64,000 nucleotides of DNA, taken from positions 1,736,001 to 1,800,000 of the forward strand of contig NZ_PDJJ01000001.1 of assembly GCF_002563715.1 (NCBI RefSeq), in the 5' to 3' direction. This DNA comes from Isoptericola jiangsuensis. Lineage in GTDB: Bacteria > Actinomycetota > Actinomycetes > Actinomycetales > Cellulomonadaceae. The notes under the pieces were generated by a model, which ran no database searches, was not told the origin of the DNA, and saw only the letters and a program-made list of their open reading frames with translations. Position numbers and translations under genes: made by a program. Below, one piece after another: positions 43,379-52,739 of this stretch (positions are counted from its first letter, which is position 1; each line of letters begins with the position of its first letter).

Positions 43379-44862
43379 TGGGGGACGTGCTGCGGCAGCT
43401 CGTGATCGTGCTGTGCCTGGTGCTCGTCGCCGCCAGCACCCTGCCGGTGCTCGCCGGGATCTACCAGTACCTCCTGCTGCCGCTGCACGGCGTGCGCAAC
43501 CACTGGAAGGACTGCGCGCCCTACCTGCCGCGCGTGGTCGTGGTGGTCCCCGCCTGGAACGAGGGCGCCGTCCTCGAACCCTCCCTCGAACGCCTCATGC
43601 ACCTGGAGTACCCGCCGGACCGGTTGCGCGTCTTCGTGGTCGACGACGCCAGCACCGACGACACCCCCGACGTCACCCGGGAGATGGCGCGCCGCTACCC
43701 GGGCCGCATCCGGCACCTGCGGCGCGATCAGGGCGGTCAGGGCAAGGCGCACACCCTCAACCACGGCATCACGGCGGCCCTCGCCGACGACTGGATGCAG
43801 GCGCTGCTCGTCATGGACGCCGACGTCGTGTACCGGCCGGACTCGCTGCGCCGCATGACGCGCCACCTCGCGGACGAGCGCATCGGTGCCGTCACCGGGT
43901 ACATCAAGGAGGGGTCGGGGAGGCCGGGCACCGTCGCCCGCTTCATCGGGTTCGAGTACATCACCGCGCAGGCCGCCGCCCGCCGCGCGCAGAACGTCCT
44001 GGGCGCCATGGCGTGCCTGGCGGGCGGTGCGCAGCTCCACTCGCGCGCCAACCTGGAGGCCGTGGGCGGCGGCATCGACACCACCACGCTCGCCGAGGAC
44101 ACGTTCACCACGTTCCTCACCCAGCTCGACGGACGGCGCGTCGTGTTCGACCCCACCGCCGTGGTGCTGGCCGAGGAGCCCGAGTCGGTGCGCGCCCTGT
44201 GGAAGCAGCGTCTGCGCTGGGCGCGCGGCAACGTGCAGATCACGTCCCACTTCCGCCGGCTCTGGTTCCGCCCGTCCCGCGACCACCGGCTCGGGTCGCT
44301 GTCGTTCGGGCTCATCTGGTTCTCCGTGTACCTGCTGCCCGTGGCGGCGGTCGCCGCGGCCGCCGGGCTGCTCACGCTGCAGGCGATCGACGCCGTCGCC
44401 GCCGCCACCGTGTTCCGCTCCCTGTGGTGGGTGACCGCGCTGGGGTACGTGTACGTGACGATCCTGTCGCTCGTCCTCGACCCCGACACCGCCCGGCGCA
44501 CGTGGCTCCAGGCCGTGCTGTTCCCCGGGGTGGGGGCGCTGCTGGTCATGGCGGCCGCCTGGGCGCCGTGGCTGTGGCAGGAGTGGATCCCCGACCTGCT
44601 CGGCACCGAGCTCGGCGCCGGCACCCGCACCGCGCTCACCTGGGTGATGTACGCGTGGCCGCTGCTCGCGATGGCGCTGGCCTGGGTCGCGCGCTGGCTG
44701 GAGGGCGCCGTGCGATGGCGCCTGCCCTCCGTCGCCATGCTCTACGTCGTCGGGTTCGGGCCGCTGCTGTGCGCCATCACCCTCGACGCGTACGTCAAGG
44801 AGTGGCGCGGCGCCTCGCGCGCCTGGGACAAGACCGAGAAGACCGGGAGGGTCGTGGGATGA
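43378..44862 (+). CDS. Membrane glycosyltransferase, GT2, processive type
   Basis: 494 aa. N-terminal TM helix, cytosolic GT2 domain with VVVVVPAWNEG, VFVVDDASTDDTP, the DxD-type LLVMDADVV, the catalytic AEDTFTTF and the processive-enzyme motif KQRLRW (Q-x-x-RW), then several C-terminal TM helices. This layout resembles cellulose, hyaluronan and poly-GlcNAc (PgaC/IcaA) synthases. With a PIG-L deacetylase in the operon, a GlcNAc-containing product is a reasonable guess. ATG 43378 chosen; GTG 43375 directly before it is also possible. Confidence 0.88.
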   Translation: MGDVLRQLVIVLCLVLVAASTLPVLAGIYQYLLLPLHGVRNHWKDCAPYLPRVVVVVPAWNEGAVLEPSLERLMHLEYPPDRLRVFVVDDASTDDTPDVTREMARRYPGRIRHLRRDQGGQGKAHTLNHGITAALADDWMQALLVMDADVVYRPDSLRRMTRHLADERIGAVTGYIKEGSGRPGTVARFIGFEYITAQAAARRAQNVLGAMACLAGGAQLHSRANLEAVGGGIDTTTLAEDTFTTFLTQLDGRRVVFDPTAVVLAEEPESVRALWKQRLRWARGNVQITSHFRRLWFRPSRDHRLGSLSFGLIWFSVYLLPVAAVAAAAGLLTLQAIDAVAAATVFRSLWWVTALGYVYVTILSLVLDPDTARRTWLQAVLFPGVGALLVMAAAWAPWLWQEWIPDLLGTELGAGTRTALTWVMYAWPLLAMALAWVARWLEGAVRWRLPSVAMLYVVGFGPLLCAITLDAYVKEWRGASRAWDKTEKTGRVVG

Positions 44863-45059
44863 GCGAGCACGACGACGGGCGGCACGCCCGCCCGCACGGC
44901 GACGACCGGGCCGCCTGGTGGGCCGGCCTCACCGACGACGCCCTCGAGGACGAGACGGAGACGAACCGGCGCGCCGAGCGTCGGCTGCTGATCACCGGCC
45001 CCGCCGTGCTCCTGCTCACGGTGGTGCTCGCCTGGTGGCACGGGGCACCGACCCCGTGA
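44859..45059 (+). CDS. Small single-pass membrane protein
   Basis: 66 aa. His/Asp-rich N-terminus, amphipathic middle (WWAGLTDDALEDETETNRRA) and one C-terminal TM helix (LLITGPAVLLLTVVLAWWH). It is linked by 4-bp overlaps to both the glycosyltransferase (ATGA) and the histidine kinase (GTGA), so it is very likely a real gene. No family recognised; a small accessory subunit of the glycosyltransferase or the sensor is plausible. Confidence 0.72.
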   Translation: MSEHDDGRHARPHGDDRAAWWAGLTDDALEDETETNRRAERRLLITGPAVLLLTVVLAWWHGAPTP

Positions 45060-46732
45060 GCGACTCCCTGCTGCCCCGGCTCGTCCCCGTCGACGCGGGC
45101 TGGCGGGACCGGCGCGCCGTCCTCACGGGCCAGCTCGTGTTCACCGCGATGTACGCGATGGGCTTCCTGCTGGGGCTGCTGCCCTCCGTCGACTTCGCGG
45201 ACGCCGAGTTCGCGGTGGTCGGGGCCGTCGTGACGGTGGTCGCGCTCGGCCTCGCGGTCGGCCTGCCGCGCACGCGGTGGTCCGCGCCCACCGCGACGCT
45301 GCTGCCGTTCCTCGACGTCGCCGCCATCCTGCTGCTCGAGCGCGGCGCGGCCGACCACGCCGTCCTGCTCAACGGCCTCGTGCTCGTCCCCGTGGTCATC
45401 CTCGCCTGGTTGGGTGGCCTGCGGGGCGCGGCGCTCGCGACGCTCGCCTCCGTGATCGCCTCCTACACCCCGGTCCTGTGGGTGGACGAGCTCGCCGACC
45501 CCGCGGGGACCGTCGTCCGGTCGGCGTTCTTCCCCGTGATCTGCCTGGCGCTCGCCGTGTTCGTCGCGCAGGTGGCCGACACGACCCGGGCCGGCGCGAT
45601 CGAGCTGTCCCGGCTGGCGGACGAGCTGCGCGCGTCGCGCGACACCATGGCGGGGCTCATCGACGCCGCGACCGAGCAGGCCATCATCGGCACCGACGCG
45701 GACGGAAGGATCGAGTTCTTCAACCGCGGCGCCGAGCGCCAGACGGGTTGGACCGCGACCGAGGTCCGGGGGCGGTCCGTGCTCGACCTCGCCCTGCCCG
45801 CGGAGATCGACGCCCTGGTGGGCCGGTCCGCGACGACGCCCCGGCCCGGCGAGACACCCGAGCGGGCCCGATGGCGAGGTGCGCTGGGGGAGGCCGCGCA
45901 CGGCGGGGTACGCGAGGTCGACCTCACCCTGGTCCGGCGTGGCGAGGTCGTCGGCGCGTCGCACGTCGTGGTCACCCGCCGCGGGGGAGCGGGCGACCGC
46001 GGCTATCTGGTGATCGCCAGCGACGTCACCCGGGAACGCGAGATCGAGCAGGCGAAGAGCCGGTTCATCGGCTACGTCAGCCACGAGCTGCGCACCCCGA
46101 TCTCGTCCGTCCTGGGGTACCTCGAGCTCCTCGATCTCGACGGGGACGGCCTCACCGCCGAGCAGCGGGGACACCTGGAGGTGATCGACCGCAACGCCCG
46201 GCGCCTGCTCCACCTCGTCGACGACCTGCTCCTGACCGCGCAGGTCGACTCCGGGAACTTCACCGTCCACCGGCAGCCCACCGACCTGCGCGACGTGGTC
46301 GCCGCCGCCGCACGGTCCGCGGCCCCCACCGCCGCCGCGGCCGGCATCGAGCTCGTGGACGACGACACCGGACCGGTGCCGCTGCACGGGGACCCGGTGC
46401 GGCTCGCCCAGGCGGTCGACAACCTCGTCTCCAACGCGCTGAAGTTCACGCCGTCGGGCGGTGCCGTCACGCTCCGCGCCGAACGGGTCGGCGACGATGC
46501 ACGTCTCACCGTGCAGGACACCGGCCCGGGGATCGCCCCCGAAGACCTCCAGCACCTCACCGAACGCTTCTACCGGTCGCGCCGGGTGAACCGGGAGCGG
46601 GTCCCCGGCGTCGGGCTCGGGCTGGCGATCACCCAGGCGATCGTCGACGCGCACGGCGGGACGATGCGCGTCGACAGCGTCGTCGGACGGGGCACGACGT
46701 TCACGGTGACCCTGCCGACGGCGCCCGGCTGA
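45056..46732 (+). CDS. PAS-domain membrane sensor histidine kinase
   Basis: 558 aa. Five to six TM helices fill about residues 20-175, a short coiled coil follows, then a PAS domain (about 200-320: ATEQAIIGTDADGRIEFFN). HisKA has the H-box SHELRTPISS with His near residue 343; the HATPase has N-box DNLVSNALKFTP, G1 DTGPGIAPED, F-box ERFYRS and G2 GVGLGLAITQAIV. No separate response regulator follows; the only receiver in the operon is fused to the PIG-L deacetylase. Its stop abuts the convergent channel gene with no gap. Confidence 0.93.
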   Translation: MSDSLLPRLVPVDAGWRDRRAVLTGQLVFTAMYAMGFLLGLLPSVDFADAEFAVVGAVVTVVALGLAVGLPRTRWSAPTATLLPFLDVAAILLLERGAADHAVLLNGLVLVPVVILAWLGGLRGAALATLASVIASYTPVLWVDELADPAGTVVRSAFFPVICLALAVFVAQVADTTRAGAIELSRLADELRASRDTMAGLIDAATEQAIIGTDADGRIEFFNRGAERQTGWTATEVRGRSVLDLALPAEIDALVGRSATTPRPGETPERARWRGALGEAAHGGVREVDLTLVRRGEVVGASHVVVTRRGGAGDRGYLVIASDVTREREIEQAKSRFIGYVSHELRTPISSVLGYLELLDLDGDGLTAEQRGHLEVIDRNARRLLHLVDDLLLTAQVDSGNFTVHRQPTDLRDVVAAAARSAAPTAAAAGIELVDDDTGPVPLHGDPVRLAQAVDNLVSNALKFTPSGGAVTLRAERVGDDARLTVQDTGPGIAPEDLQHLTERFYRSRRVNRERVPGVGLGLAITQAIVDAHGGTMRVDSVVGRGTTFTVTLPTAPG

Positions 46733-47590
46733 CTAGTCGGCGCGCTCCTGGTCGGCGGCGAGGCCGTGGCGGCGCAGGTAGCGCCGGTCGTCGTTGGCGA
46801 ACGCGTAGTAGTAGCCGATCAGCAGCCCGCCGCCGACGAGATTGCCCGCGAGCACGACGCCGAGGTTGCCGAGCGCGAGCCCGACGTCGATGCCGGACGA
46901 CAGGCCGACCATGAGGAACAGGGCCGTGTTCGCCACCGAGTGCTCGAACCCGACGAACGCGAACACGAACACGCTCATCACCATGACCAGCACCTTGGTG
47001 ATGTCCGTCTTCACGAACCCGTTGTAGACCAGCAGCATCCCGACGTTGATCATGAAGTTGCACAGGACCGCGCGCACGAACAGGTCGGACACCCCGGCGA
47101 ACCCGCCCAGCAGGTACTCCAGCTTGTGGTCCACCGAGTGCTGCATCTGCTCGCCCACGGCCTCGCTGCCGAGGCTGGAGGCGAGCATCGCCAGCGCGAC
47201 CGCCAGCCCGCCCAGCGCGTTGCCCGCGTAGCAGAGCAGCAGCACGCGCAGCCCGCGCGGCGCCGAGATGCGCTTGTAGTAGCGCCCGACCGACACGATC
47301 ATCATGTTCGACGTGAGCAGCTCGGACTTCGTGAAGTAGATGAAGACCAGCGCGAACCCGAACACGAGTGCCCCGACCATGCCGCCCAGCCCGGGCAGAC
47401 CGATCTCCGCGAACGTCGCGATCACCGTGTAGTAGGTGAGGTACATGATCCCGATGAGCACGCCCGCCATCGCCGCCCGCATGAGGAAGACGTGCGCCAG
47501 CCCGCCGCTCATCGTCGACTTCGTCTCGAGCGCGTCGAGGACCGTGGAGATGAACTCCTTGCCAGGGAACAGCTTGCCCTGATCCGCCAT
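46733..47590 (-). CDS. Formate/nitrite transporter family channel
   Basis: 285 aa with six predicted TM helices, FocA/NirC fold. Family features include MRAAMAGVLIGIMYLTYY, the KSELLTSNMM region in TM3, LCNFMINVGMLLVY and GFEHSVANTALF with the conserved His in TM5. Whether it carries formate, nitrite or hydrosulfide is not decidable here. ATG 47590 chosen; stops of this gene and the histidine kinase are adjacent. Confidence 0.9.
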   Translation of the reverse strand: MADQGKLFPGKEFISTVLDALETKSTMSGGLAHVFLMRAAMAGVLIGIMYLTYYTVIATFAEIGLPGLGGMVGALVFGFALVFIYFTKSELLTSNMMIVSVGRYYKRISAPRGLRVLLLCYAGNALGGLAVALAMLASSLGSEAVGEQMQHSVDHKLEYLLGGFAGVSDLFVRAVLCNFMINVGMLLVYNGFVKTDITKVLVMVMSVFVFAFVGFEHSVANTALFLMVGLSSGIDVGLALGNLGVVLAGNLVGGGLLIGYYYAFANDDRRYLRRHGLAADQERAD

Positions 47591-47731
47591 GGCCCCACCG
47601 TACTGATCCCGGCGCTCCTCGGCCCTGCGGACGCCCGCGCGCCCGGGGTGACTTAAGCCGCAGCGTCGGAGCACCCGCGGACCGTAGACTGTCGCGGACC
47701 CCTCCTGTTCCGTCCGAAGGACACCCCTGCC

Positions 47732-49329
<1,598 letters not shown>

Positions 49330-49330
<1 letters not shown>

Positions 49331-49344
49331 CCCTCGACCTGAGG
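49330..49344 (+). repeat. 15-bp direct repeat, copy 1
   Basis: ACCCTCGACCTGAGG, beginning with the last base of the ABC-F stop codon; copy 2 is at 49406-49420. Confidence 0.6.
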
Positions 49345-49350
49345 GTGAAC

Positions 49351-49400
49351 CCTGGCCGCGCCTGGCCGCGCCTGGCGGCACTTGGCTGTGCCTGGCCGAA
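49351..49400 (+). repeat. Degenerate 10-bp tandem repeat, five units
   Basis: Five consecutive decamers with core C-[CT]-TGGC: CCTGGCCGCG twice, then CCTGGCGGCA, CTTGGCTGTG and CCTGGCCGAA. Non-coding. Confidence 0.7.
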
Positions 49401-49405
49401 CCCGA

Positions 49406-49425
49406 ACCCTCGACCTGAGGTCGAG
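49406..49425. repeat. Direct repeat copy 2 containing a 17-bp palindrome
   Basis: Second copy of the 15-bp repeat (49406-49420), here extended to CTCGACCT-G-AGGTCGAG (49409-49425), an 8-bp-arm dyad that copy 1 lacks. Confidence 0.6.
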
Positions 49426-49441
49426 ACTCCTGGGGGCGTCT

Positions 49442-49503
49442 GCGCTGACTCGCGTGGGCGTGCGCTGACTCGCGAGTCAGCGCTGGTCGGCGCGAGTCAG
49501 CGC
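49442..49503. repeat. 62-bp symmetric array of four 13-bp half-sites
   Basis: GCGCTGACTCGCG occurs at 49442-49454 and 49462-49474; its reverse complement at 49471-49483 and 49491-49503. The inner pair merges into a perfect 22-bp palindrome (49462-49483), the outer pair can form an enclosing stem, and all four share one axis between 49472 and 49473. It lies between convergent genes, 17 bp from the SURF1 stop; terminator, REP-like element or protein-binding array are all possible. Confidence 0.75.
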
Positions 49504-49519
49504 TGGGTGCGGTCGGCCC

Positions 49520-50398
49520 TCAGGCCCGCGGGCCGTGCGCGGCGTCGACGAGGGCGTCCTCGACGTCCTCGTCGACCTTGCGTCGCCGGGTGCGCGGCGG
49601 GCGCGAGCCGCCGGACGGGTCGTCGCCGGCGAGAAGCTGTCCCGCGGTGACGGTCGCGGCGCGCGTCTCGCGGCGCCACAGCACGACGTACCCGGAGATC
49701 GCGCCGATGGCGAAGATCGCCCACTGGAACGTGTAGCTGAGGTGGGAGCCGGGGTCGGTGTCCGGCGCGGGTGCGGGGACGAGCGCGGTGGCGGGGGCCG
49801 GGTCCTCGCCGCGGAGCTGGCCGTACGCCCCGACGGTCTCCCCGGCGCCGAGGGCGGCGCCGTCGGCACCGGCGGCGAGCACCTGGGCCGTGTTGACGGC
49901 GTTGACGGACGACTGGTTGGCGTCGCGGTCCGAGGCCGGCTCGTCGGCCCGCAGCGTGACGGTGACGGCGACCTCGCCCGCCGGCGGGTCGGGCACCTCC
50001 GCGGGCTCGCTCGCGTCCGCGCCGAGGGGCACGAAGCCCCGGTCGACGACCAGCACGACGTCCTGCCCGTCGAGCTGCGTGCGCAGCGGCACGAGCAGGT
50101 GGAAGCCGGGCGTGCCGTTCACGGGCCGGTTGCGCAGCAGGACGGTGTCCTGCGGCAGGTACTCGCCGACGACGACGGCGGGGCGCCACACGTCGTCGTC
50201 CGCGAGGACGTCCCCGGGGCCGTCCAGGACGTCGTCCAGGGGCACGGGGTCGGCGGCGTAGTTGGCCTCGACGAGCGCGATCTGCGCCTCGCGGTCGGTG
50301 TACCGGTGCCACTGCCAGAACGCGGCCGTCACGCACAACGCGGCGAGCAGCACCGCGCCGAGCCCGAGCGTGACCCACTGCCGGCGGGTCCTCGTCAC
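49520..50398 (-). CDS. SURF1-family cytochrome oxidase assembly protein
   Basis: 292 aa. N-terminal TM (WVTLGLGAVLLAALCVTAAFWQWHR with the conserved W-Q-x-x-R), an extracytoplasmic domain with LLRNRPVNGTPGFHLLVPLR and VDRGFVP, and a second TM near residue 240 (YTFQWAIFAIGAISGYVVLW). SURF1 helps insert heme a into oxidase subunit I; heme A synthase is encoded elsewhere in this window. The GTG overlaps the 79-aa gene by 4 bp. The C-terminal 50 residues are charged and cytoplasmic. Confidence 0.88.
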   Translation of the reverse strand: MTRTRRQWVTLGLGAVLLAALCVTAAFWQWHRYTDREAQIALVEANYAADPVPLDDVLDGPGDVLADDDVWRPAVVVGEYLPQDTVLLRNRPVNGTPGFHLLVPLRTQLDGQDVVLVVDRGFVPLGADASEPAEVPDPPAGEVAVTVTLRADEPASDRDANQSSVNAVNTAQVLAAGADGAALGAGETVGAYGQLRGEDPAPATALVPAPAPDTDPGSHLSYTFQWAIFAIGAISGYVVLWRRETRAATVTAGQLLAGDDPSGGSRPPRTRRRKVDEDVEDALVDAAHGPRA

Positions 50399-50634
50399 GC
50401 GCGCTCCAGGTCGTCGACGTCGACCGTGCTGCGCCAGAACCGGCGCGCGCCGAGGAACTGCTCGAGGCGGGTGCGGTGGTCGTCGCACGCGAGCCACACC
50501 TTGCGGCGCTCGGGGGTGTGGAGCTTCGGGTTGTTCCACAGCAGGCCCCAGCGGGCCTCGGCGCGGCAGCCCTTGGCGGAGCAGACGAGGGCGTCGGCGG
50601 CGACGGGGTCGGCGCCCAGGCCGAGCACGTCCAT
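50395..50634 (-). CDS. Small conserved Cys/His protein
   Basis: 79 aa. CSAKGC near residues 18-23 and CDDH near 50-53 could bind one metal ion, zinc-ribbon style. Overlaps at both ends (TGATG with the DUF3099 gene, GTGA with SURF1) show a three-gene operon. Related actinobacterial proteins carry uninformative names; function unknown. Confidence 0.75.
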   Translation of the reverse strand: MDVLGLGADPVAADALVCSAKGCRAEARWGLLWNNPKLHTPERRKVWLACDDHRTRLEQFLGARRFWRSTVDVDDLERA

Positions 50635-50990
50635 CAGTGGTCCTCCGGGGAGTCGTCGTGGTCGACCACGCGGTGGCCGGGCGGCGGTTCGGGCAGGGGG
50701 CCGTTCTCGATCTCGCGGGGCATGGGAGGCGGGAGGGTCTCCACCTCGTGCACGGTGCGGTCACGGCCCGCGTTGGCGAGGATCACCGCCGTGTACGGCA
50801 GCACGACGGCCCCGGCGATGCAGACCCACATCAGCCAGCTGCCGCGCGCGAACAGCACGGCGAGGAAGATCAGCACGATGCGCACGCCCATCTGGACCAG
50901 GTACTGGCGCATCCGACGCCACTGGTCCTCGGCGAGCGTCGCCGGGGCACTCGTGATCGAGTGCACCTCGGACGGGTCGTGCGTGCCCAT
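50634..50990 (-). CDS. DUF3099-like membrane protein
   Basis: 118 aa with two TM helices (VRIVLIFLAVLFARGSWLMW and CIAGAVVLPYTAVILANAG) preceded by RMRQYLVQMG, the pattern of actinobacterial DUF3099 proteins, and a Pro-rich acidic tail. Divergent from fabG across 183 bp. Function unknown. Confidence 0.75.
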   Translation of the reverse strand: MGTHDPSEVHSITSAPATLAEDQWRRMRQYLVQMGVRIVLIFLAVLFARGSWLMWVCIAGAVVLPYTAVILANAGRDRTVHEVETLPPPMPREIENGPLPEPPPGHRVVDHDDSPEDH

Positions 50991-51099
50991 GTCGGCAGTC
51001 TACGTCCGGCGCGACGACCCGAGGTCTTTGGAGGATTCCGACAATCGAGCACGTGGACGTGTGCCGCGCCCCCAGCGCGGTGGGCGGCCCCCGTCGGGG

Positions 51100-51105
51100 T
51101 ACGGT
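51100..51105 (+). promoter_or_regulatory. Candidate fabG -10 element
   Basis: TACGGT about 68 bp upstream of the fabG GTG, in the divergent gap with the DUF3099 gene. No clear -35 is visible, so support is weak. Confidence 0.3.
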
Positions 51106-51173
51106 CGCAGCGGTGCACCGACGTGCGCCCGGACCGCCCGGAACCGGGGGGCCGTCGTCGAGAGGAGCAGCCC

Positions 51174-51896
51174 GTGGCAGAAGCAGCATCCGGTGGTCGC
51201 GTCGTCGTCGTGACCGGTGCGGCACGAGGCATCGGACGGTCGATCGCCGAGCGCTTCGTGGCAGCGGGGGACACCGTCGCCACGCTCTACCGCGGGGGCG
51301 ACCTGCCCGACGGCGTCCACGGATTCGTCGCGGACGTCACGGACACCGCGGCGGTGGACGCCGCGTTCTCCGACATCGAGTCGACGCTCGGCCCGGTGAC
51401 GGTGCTCGTCGCGAACGCGGGCGTGACCCGCGACCAGCTCCTCATGCGCATGACGGACGAGGAGTTCGAGCAGGTCGTCGACGTCAACCTCACCGGGACG
51501 TTCCGCTGCGTGCGCCGCGCCTCCAAGGGCATGATCCGGGCACGGTCCGGGCGGATCGTGCTCGTCGGCTCGGTCGTGGGTCTCTACGGCGGCCCCGGTC
51601 AGGTCAACTACTCGGCGACGAAGGCGGCCCTGGTGGGCATGGCCCGCTCGGTGACCCGCGAGCTGGGCTCGCGCGGCATCACCGCGAACGTCGTCGCCCC
51701 GGGCTTCGTCGAGACCGACATGACCGCGGCGCTGCCCGAGGACACGCAGAAGAAGTACCTGTCGTCGATCCCGGCGGCGCGCTTCGCGTCCACCGACGAG
51801 GTCGCCGGCGTCGTGCAGTTCCTCGCCTCGGACGCGGCCGGGTACATCTCCGGTGCGGTGATCCCGGTCGACGGCGGCCTCGGCATGGGGCACTGA
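51174..51896 (+). CDS. fabG: 3-oxoacyl-ACP reductase FabG
   Basis: 240 aa SDR enzyme reducing beta-ketoacyl-ACP in fatty-acid elongation. NADPH motif TGAARGIGRS, NAGVTRDQLLMRM, catalytic Ser in LVGSVVGLYG and the YSATK Tyr/Lys pair are present; the C-terminus IPVDGGLGMGH is typical. GTG with AGAGGAG at 51161-51167. It is paired with fabI 65 bp downstream, the mabA-inhA arrangement of mycobacteria. Confidence 0.95.
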   Translation: MAEAASGGRVVVVTGAARGIGRSIAERFVAAGDTVATLYRGGDLPDGVHGFVADVTDTAAVDAAFSDIESTLGPVTVLVANAGVTRDQLLMRMTDEEFEQVVDVNLTGTFRCVRRASKGMIRARSGRIVLVGSVVGLYGGPGQVNYSATKAALVGMARSVTRELGSRGITANVVAPGFVETDMTAALPEDTQKKYLSSIPAARFASTDEVAGVVQFLASDAAGYISGAVIPVDGGLGMGH

Positions 51897-51927
51897 CCCC
51901 GAACTGTCCAACGGGCCCACCGCCCGA

Positions 51928-51933
51928 TACGCT
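51928..51933 (+). promoter_or_regulatory. Candidate internal -10 element before fabI
   Basis: TACGCT 28 bp upstream of the fabI ATG in the 65-bp gap; no convincing -35. It could provide extra fabI transcription. Confidence 0.25.
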
Positions 51934-51961
51934 CCACCCAGAACTTCACTGAAAGGTCACC

Positions 51962-52729
51962 ATGGCTCTGCTCGACGGCAAGAAGCTGCTCATCACGGGC
52001 GTCCTGACGGACAGCTCCATCGCGTTCCACGCCGCGCGCCTCGCGCAGGAGGAGGGGGCCGAGGTCGTCCTGACGTCGTTCGGCCGCCAGATGAAGCTCA
52101 CGCAGGCGTTCGCGAAGCGGCTGCCGGTGGAGGCCCCCGTCGTCCAGCTCGACGTGACCGACGCGGGCGACCTCGCCTCGCTGGCCGACCAGGTGCGCGA
52201 GCACACCGACCGTCTCGACGGCGTGGTGCACTCCATCGGCTTCGCCCCGCAGTCCGTCATGGGCGGCAACTTCCTGCAGGCCGGGTGGGACGACGTCGCC
52301 ACCGCGCTGCAGGTCTCGACGTACTCCTACAAGTCGCTCATCACCGCGGCCAAGCCGCTGATGACGCAGGGCGGCGCGTACGTCGGCCTGACGTTCGACG
52401 CGCAGTTCGCGTGGCCGGTCTACGACTGGATGGGCGTCGCCAAGGCGGGCCTGGAGTCGGCGAACCGCTACCTCGCCCGCGACCTCGGCGCGGACGGCAT
52501 CCGCGCGAACCTCGTGTCCGCGGGTCCGATCCGCACCACCGCCGCGAAGTCGATCCCCGGGTTCGCGACGATGGAGGACAACTGGCCGAAGCGTGCCCCG
52601 CTGGGCTGGGACCAGACCACCGCCGAGCCCGCGGCCCGCGCCGTGGTGGCGCTGCTGTCGGACTGGTTCCCCGCGACGACGGGCGAGATCGTGCACGTCG
52701 ACGGCGGCGTCCACGCGATGGGGCAGTGA
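51962..52729 (+). CDS. fabI: Enoyl-ACP reductase (FabI/InhA)
   Basis: 255 aa. Completes each fatty-acid elongation cycle and is the isoniazid/triclosan-class target. LLITGVLTDSSIAFHAARLA is the FabI/InhA dinucleotide motif; the catalytic Tyr-x6-Lys is in YDWMGVAKAGLES. ATG preceded by GAAAGG at 51951-51956. It shares the InhA-like order fabG-fabI but lacks the downstream ferrochelatase of mycobacteria; sixA follows instead. Confidence 0.95.
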   Translation: MALLDGKKLLITGVLTDSSIAFHAARLAQEEGAEVVLTSFGRQMKLTQAFAKRLPVEAPVVQLDVTDAGDLASLADQVREHTDRLDGVVHSIGFAPQSVMGGNFLQAGWDDVATALQVSTYSYKSLITAAKPLMTQGGAYVGLTFDAQFAWPVYDWMGVAKAGLESANRYLARDLGADGIRANLVSAGPIRTTAAKSIPGFATMEDNWPKRAPLGWDQTTAEPAARAVVALLSDWFPATTGEIVHVDGGVHAMGQ

Positions 52730-52739
52730 GCACCCACCC

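Noticed and set aside
45056-46732. Histidine kinase as an orphan with its regulator elsewhere
   Set aside because: Not excluded, but a receiver domain exists in the same coupled operon (fused to PIG-L), which is the more economical partner.
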